From: Cedecea davisae DSM 4568
Lineage (GTDB): Bacteria; Pseudomonadota; Gammaproteobacteria; Enterobacterales; Enterobacteriaceae
DNA: 64,000 nt
Direction: 5' to 3'
Assembly: GCF_000412335.2 (NCBI RefSeq)
Contig: NZ_KE161030.1
Span: 704,015-768,014, forward strand
The translations under genes and the position numbers were made by a program. Of the stretch, positions 17,400 to 26,623 are shown in pieces. Below the pieces are notes generated by a model. The model ran no database searches. It saw nothing but the letters and a program-made list of their open reading frames with translations, and had not been told where the DNA came from. Within the stretch, counting starts at the first letter, position 1; each line of letters begins with the position of its first letter.

Positions 17400-18140
17400 T
17401 TAATTCGTCTGCGATGCAGACAATGGAGCTTCTTCCATTTTTTTTGTAATCCAGTTTATATATTTAATTCGGTATGTTTTTGAGTGTGAGAAGGTCATTT
17501 GTGGAATATTGATCTCGGTATCCGGATAGACCGTGGCTATTGTTTTTTTCCATAAGCACTGGCCATCCGGATGACACTCTCCGATCTCTTTGACAGGCAT
17601 CCTGATAGTCCCATCATTAAAAACCTTTCCGTTTTCACGATTGATTTTTAGACTCGCAATTACCTTTTTAGGTGCAACATGTATCAATGCTCCCCAGACA
17701 ATATTTACGCCGACGTTGGCAGTTTTGTTGTCTTTTTTACTTTTGAAGCCTTCATCAAGAAAATTGTTTTCATTTACACTTTCAAAATAAGCACGCCATG
17801 TAGTTTCTTTTTGCGGCGGTTCTACTGAAACAAGCCTCACAACTCTCTCGCTGGCTGAAGACAGGGCTATTTTTCGTGGCGTAATAATGAGTCCTGCCGG
17901 GTTGTCGGCCAATGTTGCTTTCTCACTCTCTTCCTTTGTTCCTGGGTTAAGCACTTGCTTGAGGCTTACCCTAATAAACTGAACATCATTATCCTGAGAT
18001 ATTACTCTTATTTTTGATGCTCCATTCATTCCAACGGAGGCCTCCATAGGGTAGACATACATGGCGGCATTGGCCTTGCTGTTCATGGACAGGAGTGCCA
18101 GGAGAATAATAGGTGCGGAACAAATAAAAATGCTCTTCAT
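17400..18140 (-). CDS. Alpha-fimbrial periplasmic chaperone (CfaA/CblB/TcfA family)
   Basis: This 246-residue chaperone is first in the alpha operon. It has a signal peptide (ending near KANA), then AMYVYPMEASVGMNGAS and FIRVSLKQVLNPGT of domain 1, PRKIALSSASERVVRLVS with the basic subunit-binding residues and a C-terminal domain with a Cys pair (GECHPDGQC). It would bind the pilin in the periplasm and hand it to the usher. The order chaperone-pilin-usher-adhesin matches cbl, cfa and tcf operons. Its promoter lies in the 247-bp region shared with the divergent HTH regulator. Confidence 0.9.
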   Translation of the reverse strand: MKSIFICSAPIILLALLSMNSKANAAMYVYPMEASVGMNGASKIRVISQDNDVQFIRVSLKQVLNPGTKEESEKATLADNPAGLIITPRKIALSSASERVVRLVSVEPPQKETTWRAYFESVNENNFLDEGFKSKKDNKTANVGVNIVWGALIHVAPKKVIASLKINRENGKVFNDGTIRMPVKEIGECHPDGQCLWKKTIATVYPDTEINIPQMTFSHSKTYRIKYINWITKKMEEAPLSASQTN

Positions 18141-18387
18141 AAGTATTTTATCCCTGATGAAAATTATCTCTTTCCATGATGAGTAGATATGGATTTTGTT
18201 GAGAAACAGAGCAGATTCTAGAGGACAAATTGACAGCGATCAAGTATTTTGATCGTCAAAACCGATCGGTTACATATTCCTAAATAGGCAAAACCTATCA
18301 ATCAAGGGGGTTATGATCGATATACATTTTCAGTTATGAGTCTTATAAATTATAAGAATAGTTTGTTAACGATAAGGATTATCTAAT
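18141..18387. promoter_or_regulatory. Divergent promoter region with nested palindromes and GATC cluster
   Basis: The region between the alpha-fimbrial chaperone and the HTH regulator holds a 7-5-7 inverted repeat (CGATCAA at 18237-18243 with TTGATCG at 18249-18255), the palindrome ACCGATCGGT at 18261-18270 and the inverted repeat ATAGG/CCTAT (18284-18298). Four GATC sites occur in 81 bp at 18238, 18251, 18264 and 18315. These are candidate operators for the neighbouring regulator and possible Dam methylation targets. Confidence 0.6.
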
Positions 18388-18900
18388 ATGAAGTTGACAG
18401 TTCTCCCGAATAAAGATGCATATTTCAATATAGGGTTGCAGTACGTTTTAAGATTGTTTAAAGAGTGTGACTACAATAGTGAAAATATCGTTTTTTTAAA
18501 TCTTTCAACATGGTCTGTGAAAGAGGTGATCATGAGTGATTGGGTTGATTGTAATTTAAATGAAAGAACCATAATAATTTCACATCCTAATCTTTTACCG
18601 CTTGCAAACTACTTTTCAGGCTTACGGCGTAATATCTGTGTTGTTAGCTTGAGTGATATCAAGTTAACGAATAAATGCTCCGGTGGTTTTACTGGGAAAA
18701 GAGCCAGGAAATCCTCAGCAGAAAGTGAAAAAGCATTGACTGCGAAAGAATATCAAGCATTGCAAAATTTAATATTTAATATTCCTTTAGAGAAGGAAGC
18801 TTGTCATTTAGGCGTTTCAAAAAAAACGGTGTATAGTTTAAGGAAGAACGTTGCAAAAAAGCTAAGTATAAGAAATGTAAGGGAAATTTTCTTTTGGTGA
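18388..18900 (+). CDS. LuxR-type HTH regulator divergent from the alpha-fimbrial operon
   Basis: This 170-residue protein is AT-rich in codon use. It has an N-terminal half of unknown fold (MKLTVLPNKDAYFNIGLQYV) and a C-terminal LuxR-like helix-turn-helix at about residues 118-168 (LTAKEYQALQNLIFN, then LGVSKKTVYSLRKNVAKKL). No receiver-domain aspartate is evident. A possible ribosome binding site (AAGGA) sits before the ATG. Its position, divergent from the alpha operon across a palindrome-rich region, suggests a dedicated fimbrial regulator. It shares only the general plan with the regulator at 760-1353. Confidence 0.65.
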   Translation: MKLTVLPNKDAYFNIGLQYVLRLFKECDYNSENIVFLNLSTWSVKEVIMSDWVDCNLNERTIIISHPNLLPLANYFSGLRRNICVVSLSDIKLTNKCSGGFTGKRARKSSAESEKALTAKEYQALQNLIFNIPLEKEACHLGVSKKTVYSLRKNVAKKLSIRNVREIFFW

Positions 18901-20174
18901 TATGTTTTATCACGCTGAAAATATGATCGCATTTAATTGGTTCATCAATTTTTGATTGTTTTTGCATAAAACACCTTTCTTCTTTACGGAGTGGGAGGGT
19001 GTTTCTTTAATTTGTTTTTTAATATATTTAATGATGTGTTTAATTATGTTTTTTTGTGTTTGCTGTTGGTTTTTTATGCTCTTTTTATGTGCTTTGTTGA
19101 CTGGTTTTATTATGGTTATTTATGTTTCTTTTGATATGTGTCGATAATGTCTTTTGACGAGCGTGGCATGAGTAAGCGGTTTTTTTATTTTTCATTTTAT
19201 GGTTTTTTTATTTTTATGATTGTTATTTTAAGTATTTCACAGTCTATCCGATGGTATGCGTTCTTATTGCATCATCAATATGATTTTTTTAATTTTAAAT
19301 ATAATGTTTAATTATGAAATTTGATGGCCTCGCAGAACGGAAAGTTATTGTTATCACTTAACTATCGGTTGCTAACCATGCTGAAGAACCAGGCCGGGCA
19401 TCTCTCTGAAACTAATGAGATTGACGGTCAAAAAAATAGAAATAAAACATAAGCTAAGGTTAAGTGTTTTCTTCACTCGAGAAATACGGCGGTTAACGGT
19501 CTCTCCTTACCCGATAATATGATTTTTTGAGTGGTAATCCCCCCTGAGCGATGCTAATCCTCAATGAATAATGCAGTAGATTAATTAAAGTAAATCCCTG
19601 GTTTGTGATTTAAATTGCGCTCAGTATAACCATGCTTTTTAAATGGAGACTAAACAATGAATATGCAATGTAACAAAAGAAAAAGACGTTACATTTCTCT
19701 ACAAAAAAATTACAAAACTACATTTTTTTCACTATGAAAAAAATGGTTTTTAATTTCATATAAGTGATTAATTATGCGCCATAAAAGGGTCTGTATTCAT
19801 TCCGACAAATGAGGCTCTCCCTTTAAATACAATGAATAAAAACGGAAATGTTTTTTAGCGGGCCTTTCTGCCTCTGCTTGAAGCTGCCTCTGAAGTAGAA
19901 ATAAAGAGGGTGGGTTTCCCCTGGTTTTCTGTGAGCCGTTGCGCCAGTGGCGGCTCCTTTTCATTTACACCTTTGCTGCATAGCGCTGGTGAGGCTCGGG
20001 CCGGAGCGGCTCCCGGCCCGCTGGAAAACTTGATTCAGCGTAAGCTTCGCTTCAGGCAGGAACAATGCGTATAAACAGGCTGCAGAAGAACAGGGTGGCG
20101 ATATCAAAAGATGAGGAATAAAAGCACGCGTTGGCCGGGTATGAAATTAACTCATCCCTGAGTTGGGCCTTAAC
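18901..20174. other. Long AT-rich intergenic region without a supported gene
   Basis: Positions 18901-19330 are extremely T-rich on the plus strand and produce only low-complexity hydrophobic frames. Positions 19330-19860 contain no frame of note. Positions 19860-20160 rise in GC and hold two hairpins without good T-runs (about 19932-19957 and 19997-20020). No RNA gene, repeat array or transposon end is recognised. A small RNA cannot be excluded. Confidence 0.45.
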
Positions 20175-20489
20175 CTAACTGGCCATGTCCGGGAGAGTGG
20201 CAAGAGCAAAACGGAGAACGTTATCGCCATCCAGCGACGCATAGGGCAGGCTTTCTATAACGGCGATGGGGCGTTGTCCCCCGACGGTAGCCCTGATTTC
20301 GTCAAGCTTGTATTGAATGTGTGGTGCAACCAGAAATCCATCAAATGCAGGCTGGACGCTGGCAAAGTTATCCAGCCCCACGGCGCTGACCATCAGTTTA
20401 TAACCTTCTGCATCCGCTACTTTCTGCATTTTCTTCGCCAGAGAATTGGCCGTGTTCCCGAACAAGCAACATATGAGTAACTTTTTCAT
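20175..20489 (-). CDS. Orphan PTS EIIB-like protein (lactose/cellobiose type)
   Basis: The 104-residue protein has the fold signature of small soluble EIIB domains: LLICCLFGNTANSLAKKM places a cysteine at the phosphorylation position at the end of strand 1, followed by a weakened P-loop. FLVAPHIQYKLDEIR matches the region after strand 3. The start ATG at 20489 is chosen because GAGGA precedes it. In PTS sugar uptake EIIB passes phosphate from EIIA to the sugar, but no EIIA or EIIC gene is nearby. It may be a regulatory or remnant component. Confidence 0.65.
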   Translation of the reverse strand: MKKLLICCLFGNTANSLAKKMQKVADAEGYKLMVSAVGLDNFASVQPAFDGFLVAPHIQYKLDEIRATVGGQRPIAVIESLPYASLDGDNVLRFALATLPDMAS

Positions 20490-20975
20490 GGGTATGTCCT
20501 CTTGATAACTGAGGCATACACTATTCCTGGTGGTAACCATAAAATGTGTGTGGGCTCATAGTTACACGACAAATTTATCCGATAAGGCGCTCACTCAGCC
20601 TGGCCCACCGGGGCTGCCGCGCTGTTCTTATCTTGTGGCCTCCTGGCAATCAAAAGTGAAAATCTGGTATGTGGTGGCATGGAGGCTAAGCACAATTATC
20701 TCCGGGTAATATAAAGGTGTGTAAGAAATACATCAAAAGGCAAAGTTTTAGTGTTGAGTAAAATAACCACCAGGGGTTGTTTGTTTTTTATACTGGTCTG
20801 TTCAGATGATTATTGATTTAATAATGGCGTTTTTTGATAGATAGAGTTTTTACGTGTTTTTATACTCGCCGCTTGTGTGGAAGATATAAAGTAAATTGAT
20901 TCATTGTTTTTACTGTCTCATTTTGTAGCGCCTTTATATCATTTAAAGTTGTGTAGTCACTAAGGAAGGTAATAC
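20490..20975. promoter_or_regulatory. Intergenic region upstream of the FGL-type fimbrial operon
   Basis: No gene is seen. The right 250 bp are AT-rich and must contain the promoter of the third fimbrial operon. A good ribosome binding site (AAGGAAGG) precedes ATG 20976. Unlike the regulatory regions of the other two fimbrial loci, no GATC cluster was noticed. Confidence 0.45.
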
Positions 20976-21497
20976 ATGAACCATAAAAAACTGATGCTGG
21001 GGGCGTTTGTTTTGCCTCTGGCATTTGCATCCTGTAGTTTCGCCGAAACGCTCACGTCAGAAAAAGTAAGTTCCAGTGCAAATATTCCCTTTGCCGAAAC
21101 GGTGGATATCGGGAACTCACTAACGATGGTCGGTGGCCTGGTCAGCGGGAGTTTTGGGGATGACTCATTAATTGCAACCGGTAGCATCACGGGGTTACAG
21201 GAAGGGCTTTATACCACCCTCATTGCCGATACGGATGATATTCCGGAAGGGCATACCTCAAAAGAGTTTGGCGTCGGGAATTTCCACGGTATGAATAATG
21301 CTGATAACGTCATCTCGGTAAAAGTTGAACCCGTTTCTCCCCGGAGTATTGTGCAGTCCGGCGAGCATGGTCTTAATTATGTTTCATTTGCGGCCAGCGG
21401 CCCGGTGCAAAGCTATAACGTGAAGTTAAATGGTCCACAGAAAGTCGTGGCTGATACTTATACAGTTAAAACGATAGCTTATACATTTAGTGAGTAA
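20976..21497 (+). CDS. Fimbrial/afimbrial subunit of an FGL-type operon
   Basis: This 173-residue exported protein (signal peptide ending CSFA) lies directly ahead of an FGL chaperone and usher. The mature part has no cysteines and an N-terminal strand of alternating residues (SEKVSSSANIPFAETV) able to act as a donor strand. The C-terminus YTVKTIAYTFSE resembles the last strand of MyfA/PsaA- and Saf-like subunits. FGL operons often make thin polyadhesive fibres from a single subunit, consistent with no separate adhesin gene here. The specific subfamily is not certain. Confidence 0.75.
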   Translation: MNHKKLMLGAFVLPLAFASCSFAETLTSEKVSSSANIPFAETVDIGNSLTMVGGLVSGSFGDDSLIATGSITGLQEGLYTTLIADTDDIPEGHTSKEFGVGNFHGMNNADNVISVKVEPVSPRSIVQSGEHGLNYVSFAASGPVQSYNVKLNGPQKVVADTYTVKTIAYTFSE

Positions 21498-21502
21498 ATA
21501 AT

Positions 21503-21526
21503 TTGGGGGCATAGCCCCCTTTTTTA
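21503..21526 (+). terminator. Terminator or attenuator after the FGL-type subunit gene
   Basis: A GC-rich 6-bp stem (GGGGGC at 21505-21510 with GCCCCC) is followed by seven T. It sits between the subunit and the chaperone, so it probably ends most transcripts after the abundant subunit while allowing some read-through. Confidence 0.75.
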
Positions 21527-21588
21527 ATCGGGCGTGTTTTTTATAATCGCATCGCCCACTTATATCTCACTTTAATGAGCGCGTTGTT

Positions 21589-22368
21589 ATGCGAAATTCG
21601 TATTCTGTGGGGATGTTTTCTCTTATTATCGGTGGCGCATTGTTGATATTATCAGCAAATGCTGCGGCTGATGAAGTGGTTGCTCATACACGCCTGTTTC
21701 AAATAAAACTGGGTGCCTCAAGGCTTATCTATTTGCCAGGCATAAACGACATCGCTCTCGCCGTAAATAATCCCCAGGATTACCCGGTTCTTATTCAGGG
21801 AAAAGCCTGGCAGGAAGATAAAAAAACGCCTGCTCCATTTATCGTGACTCCGCCGGTGTCGCGTTTAGAAGGCCATCAGCAAAGTCGTTTAAGAGTGATA
21901 AAAGCAGGCGAGTTTGCTCAGGATCGCGAGACCCTGAGCTGGCTTTGCGTAGCGGGCATTCCGCCTAAAAACACCGATGTCTGGGCGCAAGATGAGAGAG
22001 AGCGTGCTCCCTCTTCTGCGGTTATCATGAACCTGGAAGTCAGCGCCCGCCAGTGCATTAAGCTGCTGGTTCGCCCCCCTTCGTTAAGCATTACCTCCCG
22101 GGAAGCCGCCGGGAACCTGGCCTGGTACAAAGATGGGAAGACGCTCGTGGCGCAGAACTCGTCTCCTCTTTATGTTCAATTAGCATCGGTGAGCATTGGC
22201 GGGCTGGCCGTGCCGGAGGTGACATATATTCCCCCTTACTCCTCGCGGACCTTTCCCGTTAGCAAGGAAGCCAAAGGCCCGATCAAATGGGTGGTGATAA
22301 CGGATGAAGGGGGGAGGAGTCGCGCTTACCAGTCATTGCCGGAGCTAGCCGCCCGGCCTAAGGGCTGA
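21589..22368 (+). CDS. Periplasmic chaperone, FGL type (Caf1M/PsaB/MyfB family)
   Basis: The 259-residue chaperone has a signal peptide (ending SANAAA), a domain-1 start (LFQIKLGASRLIYLPG) and the FGL hallmark: a long F1-G1 loop flanked by two cysteines (LSWLCVAGIPP and SARQCIKLLVRP) that form a conserved disulfide in the class. RDRETLSW-like text (QDRETLSWLCVA) and the G1 strand are intact. It works with the usher that starts 13 bp downstream to assemble the thin surface fibre. Confidence 0.9.
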   Translation: MRNSYSVGMFSLIIGGALLILSANAAADEVVAHTRLFQIKLGASRLIYLPGINDIALAVNNPQDYPVLIQGKAWQEDKKTPAPFIVTPPVSRLEGHQQSRLRVIKAGEFAQDRETLSWLCVAGIPPKNTDVWAQDERERAPSSAVIMNLEVSARQCIKLLVRPPSLSITSREAAGNLAWYKDGKTLVAQNSSPLYVQLASVSIGGLAVPEVTYIPPYSSRTFPVSKEAKGPIKWVVITDEGGRSRAYQSLPELAARPKG

Positions 22369-22381
22369 TTGAGCGCCCGCT

Positions 22382-24856
22382 ATGATGCCTCTGATACCTG
22401 TGCGCTATTTCGCCCTCACCCTGATGTTGTCCCCTTTTTACTGTGACGCCCAGCGCTGGGAGTTTGATGCCAGCCAGCTGGGGCTGAGTGATGCCAGCCT
22501 GGCCGTGTTTAATCAGGGAGGCCAGTTACCGGGAAGCTACCGCGTTGATGTGTTGCTGAACGGAGAAATTGTGGATACCCGCAATATTCTGTTCAGGAAA
22601 TTGGCGGGGGAACCTGAAAATGCCGGTCTCGTTCCCTGCCTGAGCATTGGGCTGCTTAACCAATACGGCATTCGGGTTGAAGATTATCCCCGGCTAACGC
22701 CGTCATCTTCTGATACCAGCCAGTGCAGCCACCTGAATGCCGTTCCCGGCGTGGAGGCGACGTTTAGTTTTTCCAGCCAGCAACTCCTGCTCACTGTTCC
22801 TCAGGCCGTTATGCGTCAGGTGTCGGGCGAGCTGGCGCCGCGGGAGCAATGGAATGACGGGCTCGATGCGCTCCTGCTGAATTACCAGGCCAGCATGTCG
22901 CATACGTCTTACCGTGGCTCGCGCCGCCAGCGAATGGACTCCCCGTTCATCCTGCTGGAGCCGGGGCTGAATATAGGCCCGTGGCGGCTGCGTCATTCTA
23001 CCAGTTGGCAGAAAAATGCCGGGCAGGGCGGCCGCTGGGAAACGGCGTATACCTTTGCCGAACGGGGTCTGTACGGGATGAAGAGCCGCCTGACGCTTGG
23101 CGCACGTTTTACCCCGTATGAGGTGTTCGACAGCGTTCCCTTCAGGGGCGTTATGCTCGGGACTGACGACGAGATGGTGCCTTTTAGCGAGCGCCGTTTT
23201 TCTCCGGTAGTCAGCGGCGTTGCCCGTTCGCTGGCGCGAGTGGTCGTCCGCCAGCAGGGGTACACCCTCTATGACGCCACCGTCGCGCCCGGCCCCTTCA
23301 GGCTGGGCAACTTAAGGCCGTTGTCCGGCGGCGGTGATTTGGACGTCACCGTTGAGGAGAGCAGCGGCTTAGCTCAGCATTTCATCGTGTCCTGGCAAAC
23401 ACCTTCCATCGCCGTGCATTCCGGTTACCTGAAATACAACCTGATGGCGGGGCAATATAATCCTGCCGGTCGTGTCAGCGGGCAGACAGGCATTGCACAG
23501 GCATCGGCAATATATGGCTTGCCGCTGGGGGCGACGATTTACGGCGGATTGCAGGGCGCTGAGCGCTTTCATGCCCTGTCGCTTGGGGTTGGCGTCTCGC
23601 TGGGCAGCGCCGGTAGCTTTTCTCTGGATACTACGCACGACCGCGTTCGTTCTAAAAATGCCTCACAGGGTAAGCAGTGGCGGGTGCGCTACAGCAAATC
23701 GGTGGATGCTACCCATTCATCGCTGGCATTAACCTGGGCCTGGTCTCCTGCGGCCGGCTACCGCACGTTGTCGGATGCCCTTGAGCGCAGATCGGTTCCC
23801 CGGGGTGGGATGATTTCCCGGGCGCAGCTGAGTTTTAATCAATCTCTGGGCGCGTTGGGCTACCTTAGCCTGAGCACCCGCCGAATCCGATACCGGCAGA
23901 GTGAAGAAAACGATCGCTCCGAAAGCATACGCTACAACACGCGTATCAAAGATCTCTCTCTGTCTCTGGACTGGACGCGCTCGCGCTGGCAGGGAAAAGT
24001 GGATCGGCTTCTCAGTATTATGTTCAGTATCCCACTGGGGAATATGTCCGGGGCTGAAACAATGGCTAGCGGGCAGATGTTGTCGTCCACCGCCGGCAAA
24101 GAAACCTGGATGACGGGACTGAGCGGCCAGGAGATGGGGCATCGCTTAAGCTGGAATGTGATGCAGCGTTTTTTGCCCGGCAACGCGGGTACCTGGTCGC
24201 AATCTCACTCCACAACCTCTCTGGGATGGCGTGGTTCTCAGGGGATCATGACGGCAAATTATAGCCGTAGCCCACAGGTTACAGGTCTTGGAGCCAGCCT
24301 GAGCGGGAGCGGCGTGCTGACTTCCGGGGGATGGGCGCTGGGGCAGCCGCTAAACGGCACGGCAGCATTAGTTGGCGCACCGGGAGCAGCAGAGATCCCG
24401 GTTGGAGGGTGGCCAGGGGTGAAAACCGATGGGCGGGGTTATACCGTCCTGAGCGGGCTGCAACCTTACCAGCGAAACGTTATCAGCCTCGATCCCGCTC
24501 GTCTGCCGCATGAGGCGGAGATAACCCGGACGGATATTCCCGTGGTACCGACCAACGGCGCGATTATTCCTGCCGTATTTGCGACTCATATCGGCAAAAA
24601 GGCGCTATTGGGTCTGACGGATAGCAGCGGGCAAGCCATCCCCTTCGGCTCCGTTGTTACGCCGGAAGCACAAAATAATGCCGGTAACGGCATCGTGGGT
24701 GAAAACGGAAAGGTCTATTTGTCCGGGCTTTCCGGGAAAGGATATTTGCAAATCCGCTGGGGTCTCTCAGCGCGGCAGTCCTGTCGGGCAGCATATCGTT
24801 TGCCGAAAGTTTCCGGCCCTGCTGGAATTTTTAGTGCATGGGCGAAGTGCTTGTGA
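22382..24856 (+). CDS. Outer-membrane usher of the FGL-type operon
   Basis: The 824-residue usher has a signal peptide (ending YCDAQ), an N-terminal domain (FDASQLGLSDASLAVFNQGG, then LPGSYRVDVLLNGE), a barrel with the conserved GMKSRLTLGARFTPYEVFDS and PFRGVMLGTDDEM segments and a C-terminal domain with the terminal cysteine pair (RQSCRAAY and AWAKCL). Its shorter length is usual for ushers of single-subunit FGL systems. No adhesin gene follows. The dlt-like operon faces it from the other strand about 95 bp downstream. Confidence 0.9.
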   Translation: MMPLIPVRYFALTLMLSPFYCDAQRWEFDASQLGLSDASLAVFNQGGQLPGSYRVDVLLNGEIVDTRNILFRKLAGEPENAGLVPCLSIGLLNQYGIRVEDYPRLTPSSSDTSQCSHLNAVPGVEATFSFSSQQLLLTVPQAVMRQVSGELAPREQWNDGLDALLLNYQASMSHTSYRGSRRQRMDSPFILLEPGLNIGPWRLRHSTSWQKNAGQGGRWETAYTFAERGLYGMKSRLTLGARFTPYEVFDSVPFRGVMLGTDDEMVPFSERRFSPVVSGVARSLARVVVRQQGYTLYDATVAPGPFRLGNLRPLSGGGDLDVTVEESSGLAQHFIVSWQTPSIAVHSGYLKYNLMAGQYNPAGRVSGQTGIAQASAIYGLPLGATIYGGLQGAERFHALSLGVGVSLGSAGSFSLDTTHDRVRSKNASQGKQWRVRYSKSVDATHSSLALTWAWSPAAGYRTLSDALERRSVPRGGMISRAQLSFNQSLGALGYLSLSTRRIRYRQSEENDRSESIRYNTRIKDLSLSLDWTRSRWQGKVDRLLSIMFSIPLGNMSGAETMASGQMLSSTAGKETWMTGLSGQEMGHRLSWNVMQRFLPGNAGTWSQSHSTTSLGWRGSQGIMTANYSRSPQVTGLGASLSGSGVLTSGGWALGQPLNGTAALVGAPGAAEIPVGGWPGVKTDGRGYTVLSGLQPYQRNVISLDPARLPHEAEITRTDIPVVPTNGAIIPAVFATHIGKKALLGLTDSSGQAIPFGSVVTPEAQNNAGNGIVGENGKVYLSGLSGKGYLQIRWGLSARQSCRAAYRLPKVSGPAGIFSAWAKCL

Positions 24857-24892
24857 GCCATGTAAGTAAATTAGCTTCTGCCTCCCCTTGAA

Positions 24893-24929
24893 ATAAAAAG
24901 ACCCCGGAAGTCTAAACCGCCGGGGTCTT
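24893..24929 (-). terminator. Rho-independent terminator of the dlt-like operon
   Basis: A 10-bp stem (24898-24907 with 24920-24929) is followed on the minus strand by CTTTTTATTT. It lies 22 bp after the dltC stop and also separates the operon from the converging usher gene. Confidence 0.85.
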
Positions 24930-24950
24930 CAAATCAGGCGCAGCTAAGGC

Positions 24951-25190
24951 TTAGCTGCGGTTTTCTTCAATATAACGAGCAAGGCTCTCCGGGGTTTTCA
25001 GCACGGTGGCGACTTCCGTCGGCGGTATCATACAGCCGTACAGATCCTGCACTTCCAGCACTAAATCCACCGCCAGAATAGAGTCGAGAATATCGGACTC
25101 AATCAGCTCATCGTTAAAGCCGACTTTGCGGGATAACACCTTTTCAAACAGGGCGAGAATGTCTTGTTCCATCTTTTTTTCCTGAGTCAT
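24951..25190 (-). CDS. dltC: DltC-like D-alanyl carrier protein
   Basis: The 79-residue acyl-carrier-type protein carries the phosphopantetheine attachment serine at residue 37 (ESDILDSILAVDLVLE). In dlt systems the carrier is loaded with D-alanine by DltA and delivers it to DltB at the membrane. The start overlaps the dltA stop by one base (TAATG), so translation is coupled. It is the last gene of the operon and is followed by a strong terminator. Length and helical pattern match DltC. Confidence 0.9.
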   Translation of the reverse strand: MTQEKKMEQDILALFEKVLSRKVGFNDELIESDILDSILAVDLVLEVQDLYGCMIPPTEVATVLKTPESLARYIEENRS

Positions 25191-26623
25191 TAATTCGTGC
25201 GAGCCTGGGTATCCAGCAGCTTGCGGTCGATTTTGCCGTTAGGGTTAAGCGGCAAAGCGTCTTTAATAATGATTTGCGAAGGCACCATATAAGGCGGGAT
25301 CACCTTCGAGAGCGAAGTTTTGATGGCTTCCGGCGCGAGGCCGGTTACGCAGAAAGCCGCAATACGCAGCACGCCGCCGCCGGACTTCATCAGCGGCAGC
25401 ACCACGGCCTCGCTAATGCCGGACATCGCCAGCAGGCGGTTCTCAATCTCGTTGATTTCAATCCGGTAGCCGTTCAATTTGATTTGGCTGTCGTTGCGGC
25501 CCTGGCAATAAAGCAGTCCGTCCTCGTAGCCGAGATCGCCGGTCCGGTAGCCCCGGAATTGCTCGCTTTCGCGGTGCAGTAATTTCTCTGCGTTTTCCTG
25601 AGGCAGCCCAAGGTAGCCGCGCATCACGTTTTTACCCCAGATAATCAGTTCACCTTCGGCGGTAATCTCCATTCTGGAGTCCGGCATCATGGTGCCAACC
25701 GGCAGCAGGTCGTTTTCGCTGAGCAGGATCTCATCGGTGATTTCGATAACCGTGGTGGCGATGGTCGCCTCCGTTGGCCCATAGGAGTTAAGAATTTTGG
25801 CCTGCGGGAAGCGTCGGCGCAGCTGCTTGACCAGCGCCTTATTCAGCACTTCGCCGATGAATACAAACACGCTCAGGTCGGGCAAATAGTCGCTGTTGAA
25901 CTGCGGGGAAAGCAGCTTCTGGTAGGCAAAAGAGGGCGTTGAAACCCAGGCCGAAACGCCGTTGGTTTTCAGGCGCTCGAGCCAGTTTTCGGCCGCGATG
26001 TCTTCTTTCGCATTCAGCACGATGTGCCCGCCGGTAGCGAGGTTTGCCAGCAGCGGGATCAGGGAAAGGTCGAAGCTGAACACCGCGTGGTTCATCAGCA
26101 CCGGCACGTCCGGCAGCGCAAAATCCTGGCGTACCCACTTCATGAAGTGCCACAGGCTCTCGCGCCCAATCTGCACGCCTTTCGGTTTCCCGGTGCTTCC
26201 TGAAGTAAACATGATATAGGCCAGGTTCTGCTCGGCCAGCGCTTTGCCCGTTTCGCCGGTTGCCACGAACTGCTTTGTCGCTACGTCGTAATAGCAGGGA
26301 GCGCTGGCAAGCTGGCAGATCTCTTTCAGCCTCTCCTGAGGGTAAATGCAGTCCACCGGAATATACGGAATGTTGTGCAGCAGGCAGCTATAAATAGCCA
26401 CGGCAAACTCGGCCTGCTGGTGCCCGTACAAAACCACCGGCGTTCCGGCGGGCTGGTGGCTCAGTTCGTAGCGCTGCGCCCAGTCCGCAACGGCGACGGA
26501 GAGCTGCTGCCAGGTCAGGGCGTAATCGCTGCCGCTGATGGCCAGCTGCTGGGGGCGTGCGGGGTCGAGTAATGCCGCACGCAGAAAATCCTGCAGTTCC
26601 TGAAGCTCGGGATGAAGTTTCAT
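25190..26623 (-). CDS. dltA: DltA-like D-alanine--carrier-protein ligase
   Basis: The 477-residue ANL-superfamily adenylating enzyme has motif A3 (YIMFTSGSTGKPKG), A5 (NSYGPTEATIA), A7 (YRTGDLG) and the C-terminal catalytic lysine motif (LPLNPNGKIDRK). In Gram-positive dlt systems this enzyme activates D-alanine with ATP and loads it on DltC. Its start overlaps the dltB stop by four bases (ATGA). Substrate choice is inferred from the operon, because the adenylation fold alone could also activate another amino acid. Confidence 0.9.
   Translation of the reverse strand: MKLHPELQELQDFLRAALLDPARPQQLAISGSDYALTWQQLSVAVADWAQRYELSHQPAGTPVVLYGHQQAEFAVAIYSCLLHNIPYIPVDCIYPQERLKEICQLASAPCYYDVATKQFVATGETGKALAEQNLAYIMFTSGSTGKPKGVQIGRESLWHFMKWVRQDFALPDVPVLMNHAVFSFDLSLIPLLANLATGGHIVLNAKEDIAAENWLERLKTNGVSAWVSTPSFAYQKLLSPQFNSDYLPDLSVFVFIGEVLNKALVKQLRRRFPQAKILNSYGPTEATIATTVIEITDEILLSENDLLPVGTMMPDSRMEITAEGELIIWGKNVMRGYLGLPQENAEKLLHRESEQFRGYRTGDLGYEDGLLYCQGRNDSQIKLNGYRIEINEIENRLLAMSGISEAVVLPLMKSGGGVLRIAAFCVTGLAPEAIKTSLSKVIPPYMVPSQIIIKDALPLNPNGKIDRKLLDTQARTN

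Noticed and set aside
18956-19147. 63-residue hydrophobic protein in the T-rich region
   Set aside because: Only a TTG start, and the composition (Phe, Leu, Met, Cys) simply follows the T-rich DNA. There is no ribosome binding site or family match.
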